64,000 nucleotides of DNA from an uncultured Aquimarina sp. (GTDB taxonomy: Bacteria; Bacteroidota; Bacteroidia; Flavobacteriales; Flavobacteriaceae): assembly GCA_947496355.1 (NCBI GenBank), contig CANMCO010000006.1:62001-126000 (forward strand). Direction: 5' to 3'. Each line of letters opens with the position of its first letter. The first letter of the stretch is position 1. The notes under the pieces are model-generated. The model saw only the letters and a program-made list of their open reading frames with translations, ran no database searches and was not told the origin of the DNA. Below, piece after piece: positions 39,619 through 48,604 of this stretch. Made by a program: the position numbers and the translations under genes.

Positions 39619-40530
39619 ATGAAAAAAATAATGCTGATTACCCTCTTGGGGGTGTTTGGAACAAGTTCATCTCAACAAGTAGCAGATGAAAGTTATGCGC
39701 CTATTATTTCAAGTCCAGAATATGAATCTGGTAAAGGCCCAATAGTATTTATCGATGAAGGTCACCATAATTTTCATACTAAAAATGGTAGATACAAAGG
39801 GTTTTCAAATATTTTAGAAAGTGACGGATATATTGTAAAAGCATACAAAGGTGCTTTTGAAAAGAAGAAATTAGAAACCGGTAAAATTCTGGTGATATCC
39901 AATGCCCAAAATGAGATTAATGTACAAAATTGGTATCTCCCTAACCCTTCTGCGTTTACGAAATCAGAAATAAAAAATATAGAACAATGGGTTCATGAAG
40001 GAGGGAGTTTATTTCTTATTGCTGATCATATGCCAATGGCGGGGGCAGCACAAGATTTGGCAGCCGCTTTCAAGTTTGAATTTACCAACGGGTTTGCAAT
40101 GGATACCCTTATAAGAGGACCTGCCTATTTTAATATAAAAGAAGGTACTCTAATAGAAAGTAATATTACCAAGGGAAGAAATTCCACCGAAAATATAACG
40201 CAAATCGCAACATTTACTGGCCAGGCATTCAAAATACCATCTGATGCAAAACCAATTTTAGTATTCAATGAACGATATGTAAACAGATTACCAGATACTG
40301 CATGGGTTTTTGAAAAGAAAACCCCCGTATATAATGCTAAAGGATTGTCACAAGGGGCATATAAAAAATATGGCAAAGGTAGAATCGTTGCATTTGGTGA
40401 AGCCGCTATGTTCACAACGCAATTAGCAGGACCCAATAAAATAAAAGTAGGAATGAATAGAGATGACGCTAAGGAAAACTATCAGTTACTTCTAAATATC
40501 ATACATTGGTTAGATCAAAAATTCGATTAA
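39619..40530 (+). CDS. Secreted DUF4350/GATase-like protein of unknown function
   Basis: The 303-residue protein has a short signal peptide (1-19) followed by a fold resembling class I glutamine-amidotransferase-like or DUF4350 domains: FIDEGHHNFHT at about 46-56, GGSLFLIADHMPMAG at 132-146, and KYGKGRIVAFGEAAMFT near the end. These phrases mark a Rossmann-like sugar/nucleotide or protein-interaction domain seen in hypothetical Bacteroidota proteins. No catalytic cysteine is evident at the nucleophile elbow. It follows the nitrilase after 20 bases and may share its transcript. Confidence 0.65.
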   Translation: MKKIMLITLLGVFGTSSSQQVADESYAPIISSPEYESGKGPIVFIDEGHHNFHTKNGRYKGFSNILESDGYIVKAYKGAFEKKKLETGKILVISNAQNEINVQNWYLPNPSAFTKSEIKNIEQWVHEGGSLFLIADHMPMAGAAQDLAAAFKFEFTNGFAMDTLIRGPAYFNIKEGTLIESNITKGRNSTENITQIATFTGQAFKIPSDAKPILVFNERYVNRLPDTAWVFEKKTPVYNAKGLSQGAYKKYGKGRIVAFGEAAMFTTQLAGPNKIKVGMNRDDAKENYQLLLNIIHWLDQKFD

Positions 40531-40578
40531 TTTACCATCTCTATAAAAATTCAAAAATAAAAGGAACATCAAAAGAAA

Positions 40579-41112
40579 ATGATCAGTATTTTCCCAAATT
40601 TAGAAACAAAAAGATTGTTGCTTAGACAACTGGAAAATGGAGATAGTAAGGCAATTCAGTTCTTAAGATCTGATAAAACTGTAAATAAATTTGTAAAAAG
40701 ACCTAGAACAAATACCATTAATGAGGCCACTGCATTTATTAACAAAATCAATATTGGAATCCTGGAAAATGATTGGCTGTTTTGGAGCATTACCATAAAA
40801 GAAGATCCAGAATTGATTGGCACTATTTGTATTTGGAATTTTTCAAAAGATAGAAAAACAGCCGAGATAGGTTATGACTTAAATCCAAAATATCATAGAC
40901 AAGGAGTAATGAATGAGGCATTATCGACTGTCCTTAATTATGGGTTCCAAACCCTAAATTTAACAACTATTGAGGCTTTCACCCATAGAAACAATGAGTC
41001 ATCAAAAAAGTTACTAATCAAAAACAATTTTATTCATATACCTGATAGAAAAGATAAAAATAATCTTGATAACATTATTTATGCTATTCATAGAAATCAG
41101 CATAAACTATAA
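40579..41112 (+). CDS. GNAT acetyltransferase (RimJ-like)
   Basis: The 177-residue protein matches the Acetyltransf_3 pattern: it opens LETKRLLLRQLENGDSKAI, then has IGTICIWNF, AEIGYDLNPKYHRQGVMNEAL and IEAFTHRNNESSKKLLIKNN. The acetyl-CoA loop reads HRQGVM, a slightly weakened R/QxxGxG/A. Such proteins acetylate protein N-termini, amino groups of small molecules or antibiotics. It is the first of three different GNAT genes within 6 kb; all three are quite unlike each other. Confidence 0.88.
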   Translation: MISIFPNLETKRLLLRQLENGDSKAIQFLRSDKTVNKFVKRPRTNTINEATAFINKINIGILENDWLFWSITIKEDPELIGTICIWNFSKDRKTAEIGYDLNPKYHRQGVMNEALSTVLNYGFQTLNLTTIEAFTHRNNESSKKLLIKNNFIHIPDRKDKNNLDNIIYAIHRNQHKL

Positions 41113-41143
41113 AACTTTATAATAGAATAGTAAAAGATAAATC

Positions 41144-41611
41144 ATGAAAAAACATTGGTGTTTCAAACTTTCTATTTTTCTAGTTCTTATGATTGGTAAT
41201 GTACAACTTGTTACTTCTCAGGAAAAAGAAGAAAAAATATTGCTGAAGAGTATTGAAAACTTCAATCTGGCATTTAAAAAAGGTGACGTAGAAAAACTCG
41301 AATCAATGATTACAGATCAATACGTTCATACAAATGGTAACTCTAAATCAATTGACAAAAATACATGGATTACCTATCTCTATAAAAGAAAAAAAGAGAT
41401 TGAAAATAAAGACTTAATTGTCAATAGTTATGAGATGAGAGAAACAGAAATACAATTACATAACAATACTGCCATTGTAACTGGAAAAATTGTTGTCTCA
41501 AACACCAAAAATGATGAACTTATAGAAAATCAATATAGAGTTACAAATATTTGGGTCTATAAAAACAATCAATGGAAAAGAGCAGCTTTTCATGATGGGA
41601 AAATAAAATAG
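41144..41611 (+). CDS. Secreted NTF2-like (DUF4440/SnoaL) protein
   Basis: The 155-residue protein has a signal peptide (about 1-25) and an NTF2-like cone fold: helix SIENFNLAFKKGDVEKLESM, YVHTNGNSKS, then strands through YRVTNIWVYKNNQWKRAAFH. Members bind small ligands or act as SnoaL-type isomerases; many Bacteroidota copies have unknown roles. It is similar in design to the protein at 46782, and both sit between GNAT genes and hydrolases. Confidence 0.8.
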   Translation: MKKHWCFKLSIFLVLMIGNVQLVTSQEKEEKILLKSIENFNLAFKKGDVEKLESMITDQYVHTNGNSKSIDKNTWITYLYKRKKEIENKDLIVNSYEMRETEIQLHNNTAIVTGKIVVSNTKNDELIENQYRVTNIWVYKNNQWKRAAFHDGKIK

Positions 41612-41731
41612 CGAACTAATTAAGGGAAATTAAATAAACCATTCATCCAAAAATAATAACAATTGAGTAACTACAAGTTTGTACATCTTAGTAAAAATTT
41701 GATCTTTGAATCATAATTAGAAAACTAATTG

Positions 41732-42391
41732 ATGGAACAAACAATTAAAATCTTTATTTACATTCATGCATTTTTTGGTGGGCTAGGATTAATAACAGGA
41801 GCTATAAGTATTATTTCAAAAAAAGGTAGTCTAGTACACAAAAGGACAGGTAAGTTATTCTCTATAGCTATGCTTGCAAGTTCATTAATATCTTTACCGA
41901 TTGCATGGATGCCCAATCACAAAAATTTATTTCTTTTCTTAATAGGTTTGTTTACAATTTACATGGTTCTGGCAGGAAACAGAGCATTATCCTTTAAATC
42001 AAAACATAAAAAACAAGCAGATTGGACAGACAAGATAATTTCTGGAAGTATGTTGTTCTTCTCAATACTTATGACAGCTCTAGGAACTTACGGAGTTTTG
42101 TATAGTGTAGAAAACAGCATTTTATTCCTATTTTTTGGAGGATTTGGTTTATTCATGACCATAAAAGATTTTAGATTTTTCAAAAACTTTACTAAGACTA
42201 AGAATTCATGGCTTACAATTCATATTGGTAAAATGATTGGGTCTTTTATAGCATCTATTACTGCGTTTATAGTAGCTGGTTTGGGAATAGGAAGTTTAAT
42301 GGCTTGGTTGGCTCCAACCATTTTTGGTACGATTTATATTATATATTGGAACAGAAAATTGGGGGTTAAACCTGCGATAAGTAAAATATAA
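41732..42391 (+). CDS. DUF2306-like integral membrane protein
   Basis: The 219-residue protein has seven or so hydrophobic helices. The opening FIYIHAFFGGLGLITGAISI and a HKRTGKLFSIAM loop match the DUF2306-type membrane family (conserved H near helix 1, HRxxG loop). ATG at 41732 is chosen over the overlapping TTG at 41729. Function is unknown. It precedes the macro-like/TIR gene by 82 bases, which is too far for confident operon assignment but keeps it a candidate partner. Confidence 0.72.
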   Translation: MEQTIKIFIYIHAFFGGLGLITGAISIISKKGSLVHKRTGKLFSIAMLASSLISLPIAWMPNHKNLFLFLIGLFTIYMVLAGNRALSFKSKHKKQADWTDKIISGSMLFFSILMTALGTYGVLYSVENSILFLFFGGFGLFMTIKDFRFFKNFTKTKNSWLTIHIGKMIGSFIASITAFIVAGLGIGSLMAWLAPTIFGTIYIIYWNRKLGVKPAISKI

Positions 42392-42404
42392 AATCGCTTA
42401 AATA

Positions 42405-42438
42405 TTGTTTCCTAAATATTTTAATAAAGCTATCTTTA
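42405..42438 (+). promoter_or_regulatory. Possible promoter of the macro-like/TIR gene
   Basis: TTG at 42405-42407 and TATCTTTA at 42431-42438 resemble the Bacteroidota -33 TTG and -7 TAnnTTTG elements (last base A instead of G) with 23 bases between, at the long end of the usual spacing. The expected start site lies about 30 bases before the ATG at 42474. Confidence 0.3.
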
Positions 42439-42473
42439 TTCGACAATAAGATAAATTGAATAAAAATAGATGT

Positions 42474-43451
42474 ATGGAACTAGTTTCTGAAATAAAATTA
42501 TCAGGAAAGAAATCTCTTCAATTATTTAAAGGAGATCTAACAGATATACCTGATAATCATAAAGTTGATTTTCTTATCCTTTCAGCATTTCAAGATAATT
42601 ACTCCCCCACTACTACTTCTTTGATAGGAGCATTATTTCGTAAAGGTTTATCTGTCGGTAAGTTATCTCGAGACAAAGATCTTGACCTAAGGGCATATTC
42701 TCATTGTTGGATTTCGAAAGAAGTTAAATATCCTAATGTAAAAAGAATTTTATGTTTTGAACCTGAACCTATTTCTAATCCTTATTCTCAAATTGCCGAA
42801 ATATTTCAAAGTCTTACTTTGGTCTCAAAAAGTCATTCGATAAAGTCTATAGCAATGCCCTTATTAATGACCGGAAATCAAAATTATTCGACAGAACTTG
42901 TTATAAAGGAATTGGTAAATACAAGTCTTCTATGGTTAGAAAAAGAACCTTTTGAAACCATTAAAATTGTAGAAATAGACGATTCAAAAATAGAACTATT
43001 AAAATCTCTATTTAAAGAAAAAGCGCTTCACTTTGAAAAAAACGATTCAGAGGCCTACGATTTCTTTATTAGTTATAGTAGAAAAAATGCTGAAGAAGTA
43101 GAAATTATTGAAAAAGAGCTGGGAAATAAATTTAATCTGTTTATAGATACCCAAGAAATTGATGTAGGTACCAATTGGTTAGATAAAATAAACCAATCCA
43201 TGGCAAATTCTAAAAGATTTATCGTTTGTTTATCAGATACGTACATCCAATCCAATGTATGCAAATATGAGTATTCTTTCTGCAACTTAAAATACATTAC
43301 AGAAGGCAGCGGTTTTGTTTTGCCCATATACTTATATTCTGCAGATTTACCCTTTGAAATGAGTATCCTCAATTTTTATAATGCCAGAGAGGGTAATAAA
43401 CAAAAGATAAGTGATTTTTGTGATATGATACTAGACAAATATAAGCTGTGA
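42474..43451 (+). CDS. TIR-domain protein with a macro-like N-terminal domain
   Basis: The 325-residue cytoplasmic protein starts at ATG 42474; a TTG at 42456 is possible. Residues 195-320 are a TIR domain: AYDFFISYSRKNAEEVEIIE, BB-loop-like FIDTQEIDVGTNW, IVCLSDTYIQSNVCKYEYSF with candidate NADase glutamate E266, and LPIYLYSADLP. Residues about 14-170 read like a divergent macro domain: LFKGDLTDIP, VDFLILSAF, then SIAMPLLMTGNQNYSTELVI and an ending strand IKIVEID. Bacterial TIR domains commonly cut NAD+ to ADP-ribose signals in phage defence, and macro domains bind ADP-ribose. The macro assignment is my pattern reading, not a certain match. No Thoeris ThsA, SIR2 or other effector gene adjoins. 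Confidence 0.82.
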   Translation: MELVSEIKLSGKKSLQLFKGDLTDIPDNHKVDFLILSAFQDNYSPTTTSLIGALFRKGLSVGKLSRDKDLDLRAYSHCWISKEVKYPNVKRILCFEPEPISNPYSQIAEIFQSLTLVSKSHSIKSIAMPLLMTGNQNYSTELVIKELVNTSLLWLEKEPFETIKIVEIDDSKIELLKSLFKEKALHFEKNDSEAYDFFISYSRKNAEEVEIIEKELGNKFNLFIDTQEIDVGTNWLDKINQSMANSKRFIVCLSDTYIQSNVCKYEYSFCNLKYITEGSGFVLPIYLYSADLPFEMSILNFYNAREGNKQKISDFCDMILDKYKL

Positions 43452-43525
43452 TTGCTCTCAAAGATATTTTATTAGCCCCTTAATCTTCTAACAACTATTT
43501 AACTATAAGGAGGTTGGTTTTATCT

Positions 43526-43533
43526 TATTTTTG
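43526..43533 (+). promoter_or_regulatory. Possible -7 element of the Kelch protein gene
   Basis: TATTTTTG fits the Bacteroidota -7 consensus TAnnTTTG exactly and lies 23 bases before the ATG at 43557. A well-spaced -33 TTTG is not evident, so this remains tentative. Confidence 0.3.
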
Positions 43534-43556
43534 ATAACTACATAAAAATCAGGGTC

Positions 43557-44936
43557 ATGATTAGGTTAACTTTCTTTTTTTTGCTCTTTACTTCTGTTGT
43601 TTTTTCGCAAAGTATTAAGGGAGTTGTCTTTGATAAAAAAAGTAATGAACCCTTAGAAAATGTAAATATTTATTTCGGAAAAACTAAAGAAGGTACTATA
43701 ACTAATGAGAAAGGTAAGTTTTATATAAGATATAGATCAAAAGTTAACAAAAAAGATACTGTGTATTTCTCACACATAGGATATAAAACATTAGGGTTAC
43801 CGGTACTAGAACTAAAAAGCAATAGGCAAACCGTTTACCTCATTCAAGATTCAGAAAAATTAAATGAAATAAGGATTACATCAAACAAAAAATTAAAGTC
43901 TAAAATTGATTTTACCAAATTAGCTTCATTAAAATATCCCCTTTATGCCTTTGGGTCTATTATTATCGATAATAACATTTATATAATAGGAGGTGATCGA
44001 TCTTATGAAACAAAAACGTATCAACAAGTCATTCTAGATAATCCAGATCTACAATTTCCAGGCACTACTATGAGTCAGGTTTTTAAAAAAGTAGCAACCC
44101 AGCAACGTTCTTCCTGGAAGGGTTACAATCAAAATCTAATAATATTTGACACAAAATCAAATTTATTGAAAATGCCTAATACCACATTTAGAAAACGTGC
44201 ATATCATAACCTTAATTATTACAATAACAAAATTTATGTTTTAGGTGGTAAAAGACTTTCTACAAATAAAAGATACGAATATTTAGAGAATAAAATTGAA
44301 ATCTATGACTTAAAGAACAACGCTATTATTGTAGATGATACCAACCCCCATCAGGCAATAGATTTTATGTCTTTTTCCTATAATCATCATCTTATTCTTA
44401 TGGGCGGGGCTATAAAAATCAGATCTAATGGTACCAAAGAATATTCAAAAAAAATACACTCTTTTAATTTAAAAACAGGATATTGGTATGAACTGGAGGA
44501 CATGCCAGTTGCTAAAAAAACCAAAGGCGTTCTAATTAATGATAAGATATATCTTATCGGAGGTTATAATAAAAAAGCATTGGTAGGAATAGAGACTTTT
44601 GATCTAATTTCCGGAAAATGGAAAAAAGAAGGAAATTTATTTGATCCTGTTGATCAACATTCAATTACTAGTAATGGTAACATCATATATATATTTAAAT
44701 ACAATAAATTATATACTTACGACACAGGAATCAATGAATTAAATGAGTACTCAATTAATTTACCTTTAAAATCATCAAAATTACATTTCATAAATGATAA
44801 ATTATATATTATTGGTGGTTATATAGAAGAGTCATTTTCCCGCGTACCATCATCTGGTATATATAGTATAGACATAAATGAATTTGAGAAAACAAAGATT
44901 AACAGGTCCAAAACTTTACTATCATTAGTAGAATAA
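43557..44936 (+). CDS. Secreted CarboxypepD_reg-like and Kelch-repeat protein
   Basis: The 459-residue protein has a signal peptide (1-18, ending FSQ), a CarboxypepD_reg-like domain (about 19-105: GVVFDKKSNEPLENVNIYFG, GTITNEKGKFYI, FSHIGYKT) and a beta-propeller of Kelch-like repeats (about 130-440) marked by recurrent IYIIGG, IYVLGG, LILMGG and YLIGGY. The first domain is the one usually found ahead of SusC barrels, here joined to a propeller instead. Propellers of this type bind proteins or glycans. No catalytic motif and no T9SS tail are visible, so periplasmic or outer-membrane binding is the best guess. Confidence 0.8.
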   Translation: MIRLTFFFLLFTSVVFSQSIKGVVFDKKSNEPLENVNIYFGKTKEGTITNEKGKFYIRYRSKVNKKDTVYFSHIGYKTLGLPVLELKSNRQTVYLIQDSEKLNEIRITSNKKLKSKIDFTKLASLKYPLYAFGSIIIDNNIYIIGGDRSYETKTYQQVILDNPDLQFPGTTMSQVFKKVATQQRSSWKGYNQNLIIFDTKSNLLKMPNTTFRKRAYHNLNYYNNKIYVLGGKRLSTNKRYEYLENKIEIYDLKNNAIIVDDTNPHQAIDFMSFSYNHHLILMGGAIKIRSNGTKEYSKKIHSFNLKTGYWYELEDMPVAKKTKGVLINDKIYLIGGYNKKALVGIETFDLISGKWKKEGNLFDPVDQHSITSNGNIIYIFKYNKLYTYDTGINELNEYSINLPLKSSKLHFINDKLYIIGGYIEESFSRVPSSGIYSIDINEFEKTKINRSKTLLSLVE

Positions 44937-45072
44937 CCATCAAACAAGAAAAAAGTATAAAAACGAATAATCAACAAGGAATATTTAGTAAATTATAGTA
45001 GTTTAGTACAGACTTATGTAGTCATACCCCTCCTTTATTTCATCTAATTATTAATTTATTAAGTACACTTTT

Positions 45073-45441
45073 ATGAATCTATTAGTACAATCCAAATCTG
45101 ATTTACCAGATCAAAATACAGTTATTATTGTCATGATTATTGTTGGTATCGTTTTTTACTTTATTCCATCGATAATAGCTTTGGTCAGAATGAAAAAAAA
45201 TCTACTAGCCATCATTGCCTTAAACTTTTTTTTAGGTTGGAGCCTTATTGGTTGGGTAGTTTCTTTAGTATGGAGTTTATCCAGCGATAGTAAACCACAA
45301 CCCATTATCGTAAATCAACAGGCACCAAAAACAAAAGAAGATAATATTGATAAATTAACGAAGCTGAAAAAACTATTGGATGATGGAGTTATCACTCAGG
45401 ACGAGTTCAATCAACAAAAAGGTGCTATTTTGAAAAACTAG
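45073..45441 (+). CDS. Superinfection-immunity-like membrane protein with C-terminal SHOCT domain
   Basis: The 122-residue protein has two transmembrane helices (about 15-38 and 48-70) with the Imm_superinfect family pattern YFIPSIIALVRMKKNLLAI followed by NFFLGWSLIGWVVSLVWSL. A SHOCT domain closes it (KLTKLKKLLDDGVITQDEF, about 93-122). The family is named after T4 Imm, which blocks entry of a second phage genome, but many bacterial members are chromosomal and uncharacterised. A 131-base gap separates it from the Kelch gene. A defence role is possible but unproved. Confidence 0.8.
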   Translation: MNLLVQSKSDLPDQNTVIIVMIIVGIVFYFIPSIIALVRMKKNLLAIIALNFFLGWSLIGWVVSLVWSLSSDSKPQPIIVNQQAPKTKEDNIDKLTKLKKLLDDGVITQDEFNQQKGAILKN

Positions 45442-45520
45442 TAATTTTATTATTTACCTACCTATACCAAGGAAGAATAACATGCAAACAAATACACTCG
45501 AAAAACTACTATAATTGCTT

Positions 45521-46045
45521 GTGACTAATCATGAATACATAATACGAGATGCTATTTCTAGTGAATTTAAGAAAATTGGAAAACTAATGGTTAATGTTTA
45601 TTCACAACTAGAAGGATTCCCAAACAAAGATGAGCAACCAAATTATTATAAAACACTTGCCAATATTGGGAGTTTGACTAAAAATCCAAAAACCCGATTA
45701 TTAGTTGCAGTTTCATCAAATAAAAAAATTGAAGGCGCAGTTGTGTATTTTGGAGATATGAAATATTATGGATCAGGAGGGACTGCAACGCATGAAAAAA
45801 ATGCCTCAGGTTTTAGGTTATTGGCCGTTGATCCAGGAGCAAGAGGTAAAGGTGTTGGTAGACTTTTGATTAATACTTGTCTACAAATTGCAAAAGATGA
45901 AAGTCAAAAACAAATGATAATTCATTCTACAAAAGCAATGCAAATAGCATGGGAAATGTATGAAAGTATGGGTTTTACAAGATCTCACGATTTAGATTTT
46001 GCACAAGAAGATCTTCAAGTTTTTGGATTTAGATTAAACCTTTAA
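45521..46045 (+). CDS. GNAT acetyltransferase
   Basis: About 174 residues from a GTG start at 45521 (a TTG at 45515 is also in frame; no in-frame ATG is available). The GNAT core is clear: FRLLAVDPGARGKGVGRLLINTC contains the acetyl-CoA loop RGKGVG, followed by QKQMIIHSTKAMQIAWEMYE and MGFTRSHDLDF. An insert KYYGSGGTATHEKNASG precedes the core. The acceptor substrate is unknown. It lies 79 bases after the SHOCT protein. Confidence 0.87.
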   Translation: MTNHEYIIRDAISSEFKKIGKLMVNVYSQLEGFPNKDEQPNYYKTLANIGSLTKNPKTRLLVAVSSNKKIEGAVVYFGDMKYYGSGGTATHEKNASGFRLLAVDPGARGKGVGRLLINTCLQIAKDESQKQMIIHSTKAMQIAWEMYESMGFTRSHDLDFAQEDLQVFGFRLNL

Positions 46046-46150
46046 AAAATAGTATTACACTATATCTGAATATTTATTAAAACACATTAGCAAGATTCGG
46101 ATTTTATTATTACAAAATACGCTAGACATTTGTGTTGTAAAAATCAACAA

Positions 46151-46675
46151 ATGATATCCATGAAAATTATAAACTCTATAGCAGAAGATATTAATGAAAT
46201 ATTTCGCTTGTATGCCATTGCCTCTAACTACCAAAGGTCTAAACAAGAAGTAGTAGTATGGCCAAAATTTGAAAGAAAACTTGTAGAAACGGAAATTTCT
46301 GAAAACAGACAATGGAAATTGATAATAGATGGGCAAATTGCTTGTGTTTGGGCTACTACTTTTAGTGATGAACAAATTTGGGAAGAAAAAAACAAAGACA
46401 AAGCTATTTATATACACCGCATAGCAACTAATCCTGATTTTAGAGGCAATAATTTCATTAATATAATAGTAGAATGGGCTAAGGAATTTACCCAAAAGAA
46501 TCAAAAAGACTTCATACGATTAGATACTCTTGGCAATAACACTAAGTTGATCAAGCATTACACAAATGCGGGTTTTAACTTTTTAGGAATGTTCGATTTG
46601 ACTAATACCAAAGGATTGCCAGAGCACTACCACAATACTCCCGTCTGTTTATTTGAAATAAGCCTAAAACCTTAA
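46151..46675 (+). CDS. GNAT acetyltransferase with altered acetyl-CoA loop
   Basis: About 174 residues; ATG 46151 is chosen, with ATG 46160 (MKIINSIAEDI) equally likely. The GNAT fold is shown by IHRIATNPDFRGNNFINIIVEWAKE and IRLDTLGNNTKLIKHYTNAGF. The acetyl-CoA loop reads RGNNF where RGxGx is usual, so the second glycine is lost; activity may be reduced or the fold may still hold acetyl-CoA through main-chain contacts. A 75-91 base gap separates it from the preceding GNAT gene. Confidence 0.82.
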   Translation: MISMKIINSIAEDINEIFRLYAIASNYQRSKQEVVVWPKFERKLVETEISENRQWKLIIDGQIACVWATTFSDEQIWEEKNKDKAIYIHRIATNPDFRGNNFINIIVEWAKEFTQKNQKDFIRLDTLGNNTKLIKHYTNAGFNFLGMFDLTNTKGLPEHYHNTPVCLFEISLKP

Positions 46676-46781
46676 GTACAACCACACTACTTTTACTTTT
46701 TTTCCGTAACATTTAAGAAAACTTTCAAACTTAATTGCCAGATATCCCATATTTTAGGGGAGAAAACTAATAACCTACTCA

Positions 46782-47249
46782 ATGAATAACACAGTCAAAA
46801 TTGTAATCGTACTAGCATTATATCTAATTTTTTCACCCCAAACCTATTCTCAAGAATCAAAACCCATACCCAAAGATTCCCTTGTGCATATGGTAGAGGA
46901 TTATTACACTCTAAATGTGAAAGCCTTTCAAGCAAACTCCACCAAGAAAGATATAGATACTATTTTCGATTTATTTACTAATGACTTTACCTATATACAC
47001 CCAAAACATGGAGGTACTTACTCCAGGCAAAAGTTATACGAGGGCTATATCCGTAATCAAGAAAAAGGAAGCTATGATGGCAGTGTTGTAGATATTAAAG
47101 TGGTCAATATGATCAAAGGGCTAAATGCTGTAGTAGTAGAAAGAAAATATATCAATAAAATCGAAAACGGCACGCAAGATGGTGAATATCAAATGACTCT
47201 ATTTGAATTTGATAATGGAAAAATTTCTAAAATAATCGAATATTGGTAA
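46782..47249 (+). CDS. Secreted NTF2-like (DUF4440) protein
   Basis: The 155-residue protein has a signal peptide (about 1-23, ending TYSQ) and an NTF2-like fold with FDLFTNDFTYIHPKHGGTYS, RQKLYEGYIRN and a final strand MTLFEFDNGKISKIIEYW. That last phrase is typical of SnoaL/DUF4440 proteins. No catalytic assignment is possible. It is likely cotranscribed with the esterase gene that starts 57 bases later. Confidence 0.8.
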   Translation: MNNTVKIVIVLALYLIFSPQTYSQESKPIPKDSLVHMVEDYYTLNVKAFQANSTKKDIDTIFDLFTNDFTYIHPKHGGTYSRQKLYEGYIRNQEKGSYDGSVVDIKVVNMIKGLNAVVVERKYINKIENGTQDGEYQMTLFEFDNGKISKIIEYW

Positions 47250-47305
47250 TAAATTCACGTTTATAATCTAAATCACACACTCAACATCTAAAAAATAGGG
47301 AACTA

Positions 47306-48604
47306 ATGAAACCTAACCACACGATCACATCTTTTATCTTCTCACTTATCATAATACAGGCTACTTTGGGGCAAATGTCCAAACCTGGTGAGAAATCTGA
47401 ACATATCAACACTAAGCCAATAGCTTTTGTAGAACAGCATACCCTAAAATCTAAGATATTAGAACAGAATGTAGCATTTGATGTTTACCTGCCAGAAACC
47501 TATAATGAAACCTCTACGTCGCATACCTATCCAGTAATTCTTTTGCTCGAAAATGAATTCTTTTATCAAATCACCGGAGTCGTAAAACATTTAAGCTCTG
47601 TGAGTAGTATGCCAGAGGCTATTGTAATTGGCTTTCCTAAAGGTTTCGAAAAATTTTATGCCCCAAAGGTATACACAAACAATAGTGCCTTTTGGCCAAA
47701 AAGCTGGAAGCAAATGCCTTTTGATGGTGCTCCAGATGTTTATACAAAATTCTTAAAAGAGGAGTTATTCACTTATCTGGCTTCTCATTACCGAACAGCC
47801 AATTATAGAATGGTAATTGGAACCTCCCCAACCTCAACATTTCCGTTACATGCCTTTTGCAAAACACCTGATTTGTTTCAGGCGCATATTGCAATTGCCG
47901 CAGGAGATATCTTAGGCATGGGATATAAACCAGGAGAAAACTTTATTGAAGCTATTACTAAAAGTATAGAAGACAATCCAAACAGAAAGGCTAATTTATA
48001 TGTAACTTCTGCCGATTCTGATGCCAATTATGATGAGAAAATTGGTTCAAATTTAAAGGAATTAGAGCAACAAATGTCTAAGTTTAGATCACAAAACTTA
48101 AAATTGAAAGCAGAAGTTTTCCCGAATGAAAGCCATTATGGTGTAGTACTTTCGGGGTTTATCTCGGCTATGGAAGTCTTTTTCCCAAAAGAGAAATGGA
48201 ATGTAGATTTTAGAGATTTTGAAAAACAACCTGGAAACACTTTGAGTAATATTGACACATATTACCAAAGTTTATCTTCAGAATATGGATATACCGTTTT
48301 ACCAAGAGCCGATCGATGGAATAGCGGAAGTAGTCTAAGAGCTAGTGCTAATAGACTCTTTAGGCAAAAGCGTTTTAACGAATCTATAGAAGTATACAAA
48401 CGTTTGGTAGCTTATTGCCCAAAATCTGCAGAAGCACTTAGTAGTCTCGCATCTGCATTAGAAGCCAATAATAATTTCCCAGAAGCTCTAGCTATTCAAG
48501 AAAAAGCCTTGAAACTTGCAAAGCAATATGATAGCAACCATGTTAAGTATTATGAAGAACATATGGAAAAAATAGCGTTCAAGATGGCATCTTCAAAGGA
48601 GTAG
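47306..48604 (+). CDS. Secreted esterase-family alpha/beta hydrolase with C-terminal TPR repeats
   Basis: The 432-residue protein has a signal peptide (about 1-22) and an Esterase (PF00756, IroE/Fes-like) domain (about 45-295): YNETSTSHTYPVILLLENE, and the nucleophile elbow VIGTSPTST in which the last glycine of GxSxG is threonine. The serine, D in VTSADSDANYDE and H in FPNESHYGVV form the probable triad. Two TPR-like helices pairs follow (about 345-425: ANRLFRQKRFNESIEVYKRL). Relatives cleave ester bonds in siderophores or acylated sugars. Substrate unknown. Confidence 0.85.
   Translation: MKPNHTITSFIFSLIIIQATLGQMSKPGEKSEHINTKPIAFVEQHTLKSKILEQNVAFDVYLPETYNETSTSHTYPVILLLENEFFYQITGVVKHLSSVSSMPEAIVIGFPKGFEKFYAPKVYTNNSAFWPKSWKQMPFDGAPDVYTKFLKEELFTYLASHYRTANYRMVIGTSPTSTFPLHAFCKTPDLFQAHIAIAAGDILGMGYKPGENFIEAITKSIEDNPNRKANLYVTSADSDANYDEKIGSNLKELEQQMSKFRSQNLKLKAEVFPNESHYGVVLSGFISAMEVFFPKEKWNVDFRDFEKQPGNTLSNIDTYYQSLSSEYGYTVLPRADRWNSGSSLRASANRLFRQKRFNESIEVYKRLVAYCPKSAEALSSLASALEANNNFPEALAIQEKALKLAKQYDSNHVKYYEEHMEKIAFKMASSKE

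Noticed and set aside
42474..43451. Full Thoeris system
   Set aside because: No ThsA-type SIR2/SLOG or macro-membrane effector gene lies next to the TIR gene; the neighbours are a DUF2306 and a Kelch protein.
46055..46504. Open frame on the minus strand rich in F, Y and S
   Set aside because: It is antisense to a clear GNAT gene; the composition is what an AT-rich antisense frame gives.
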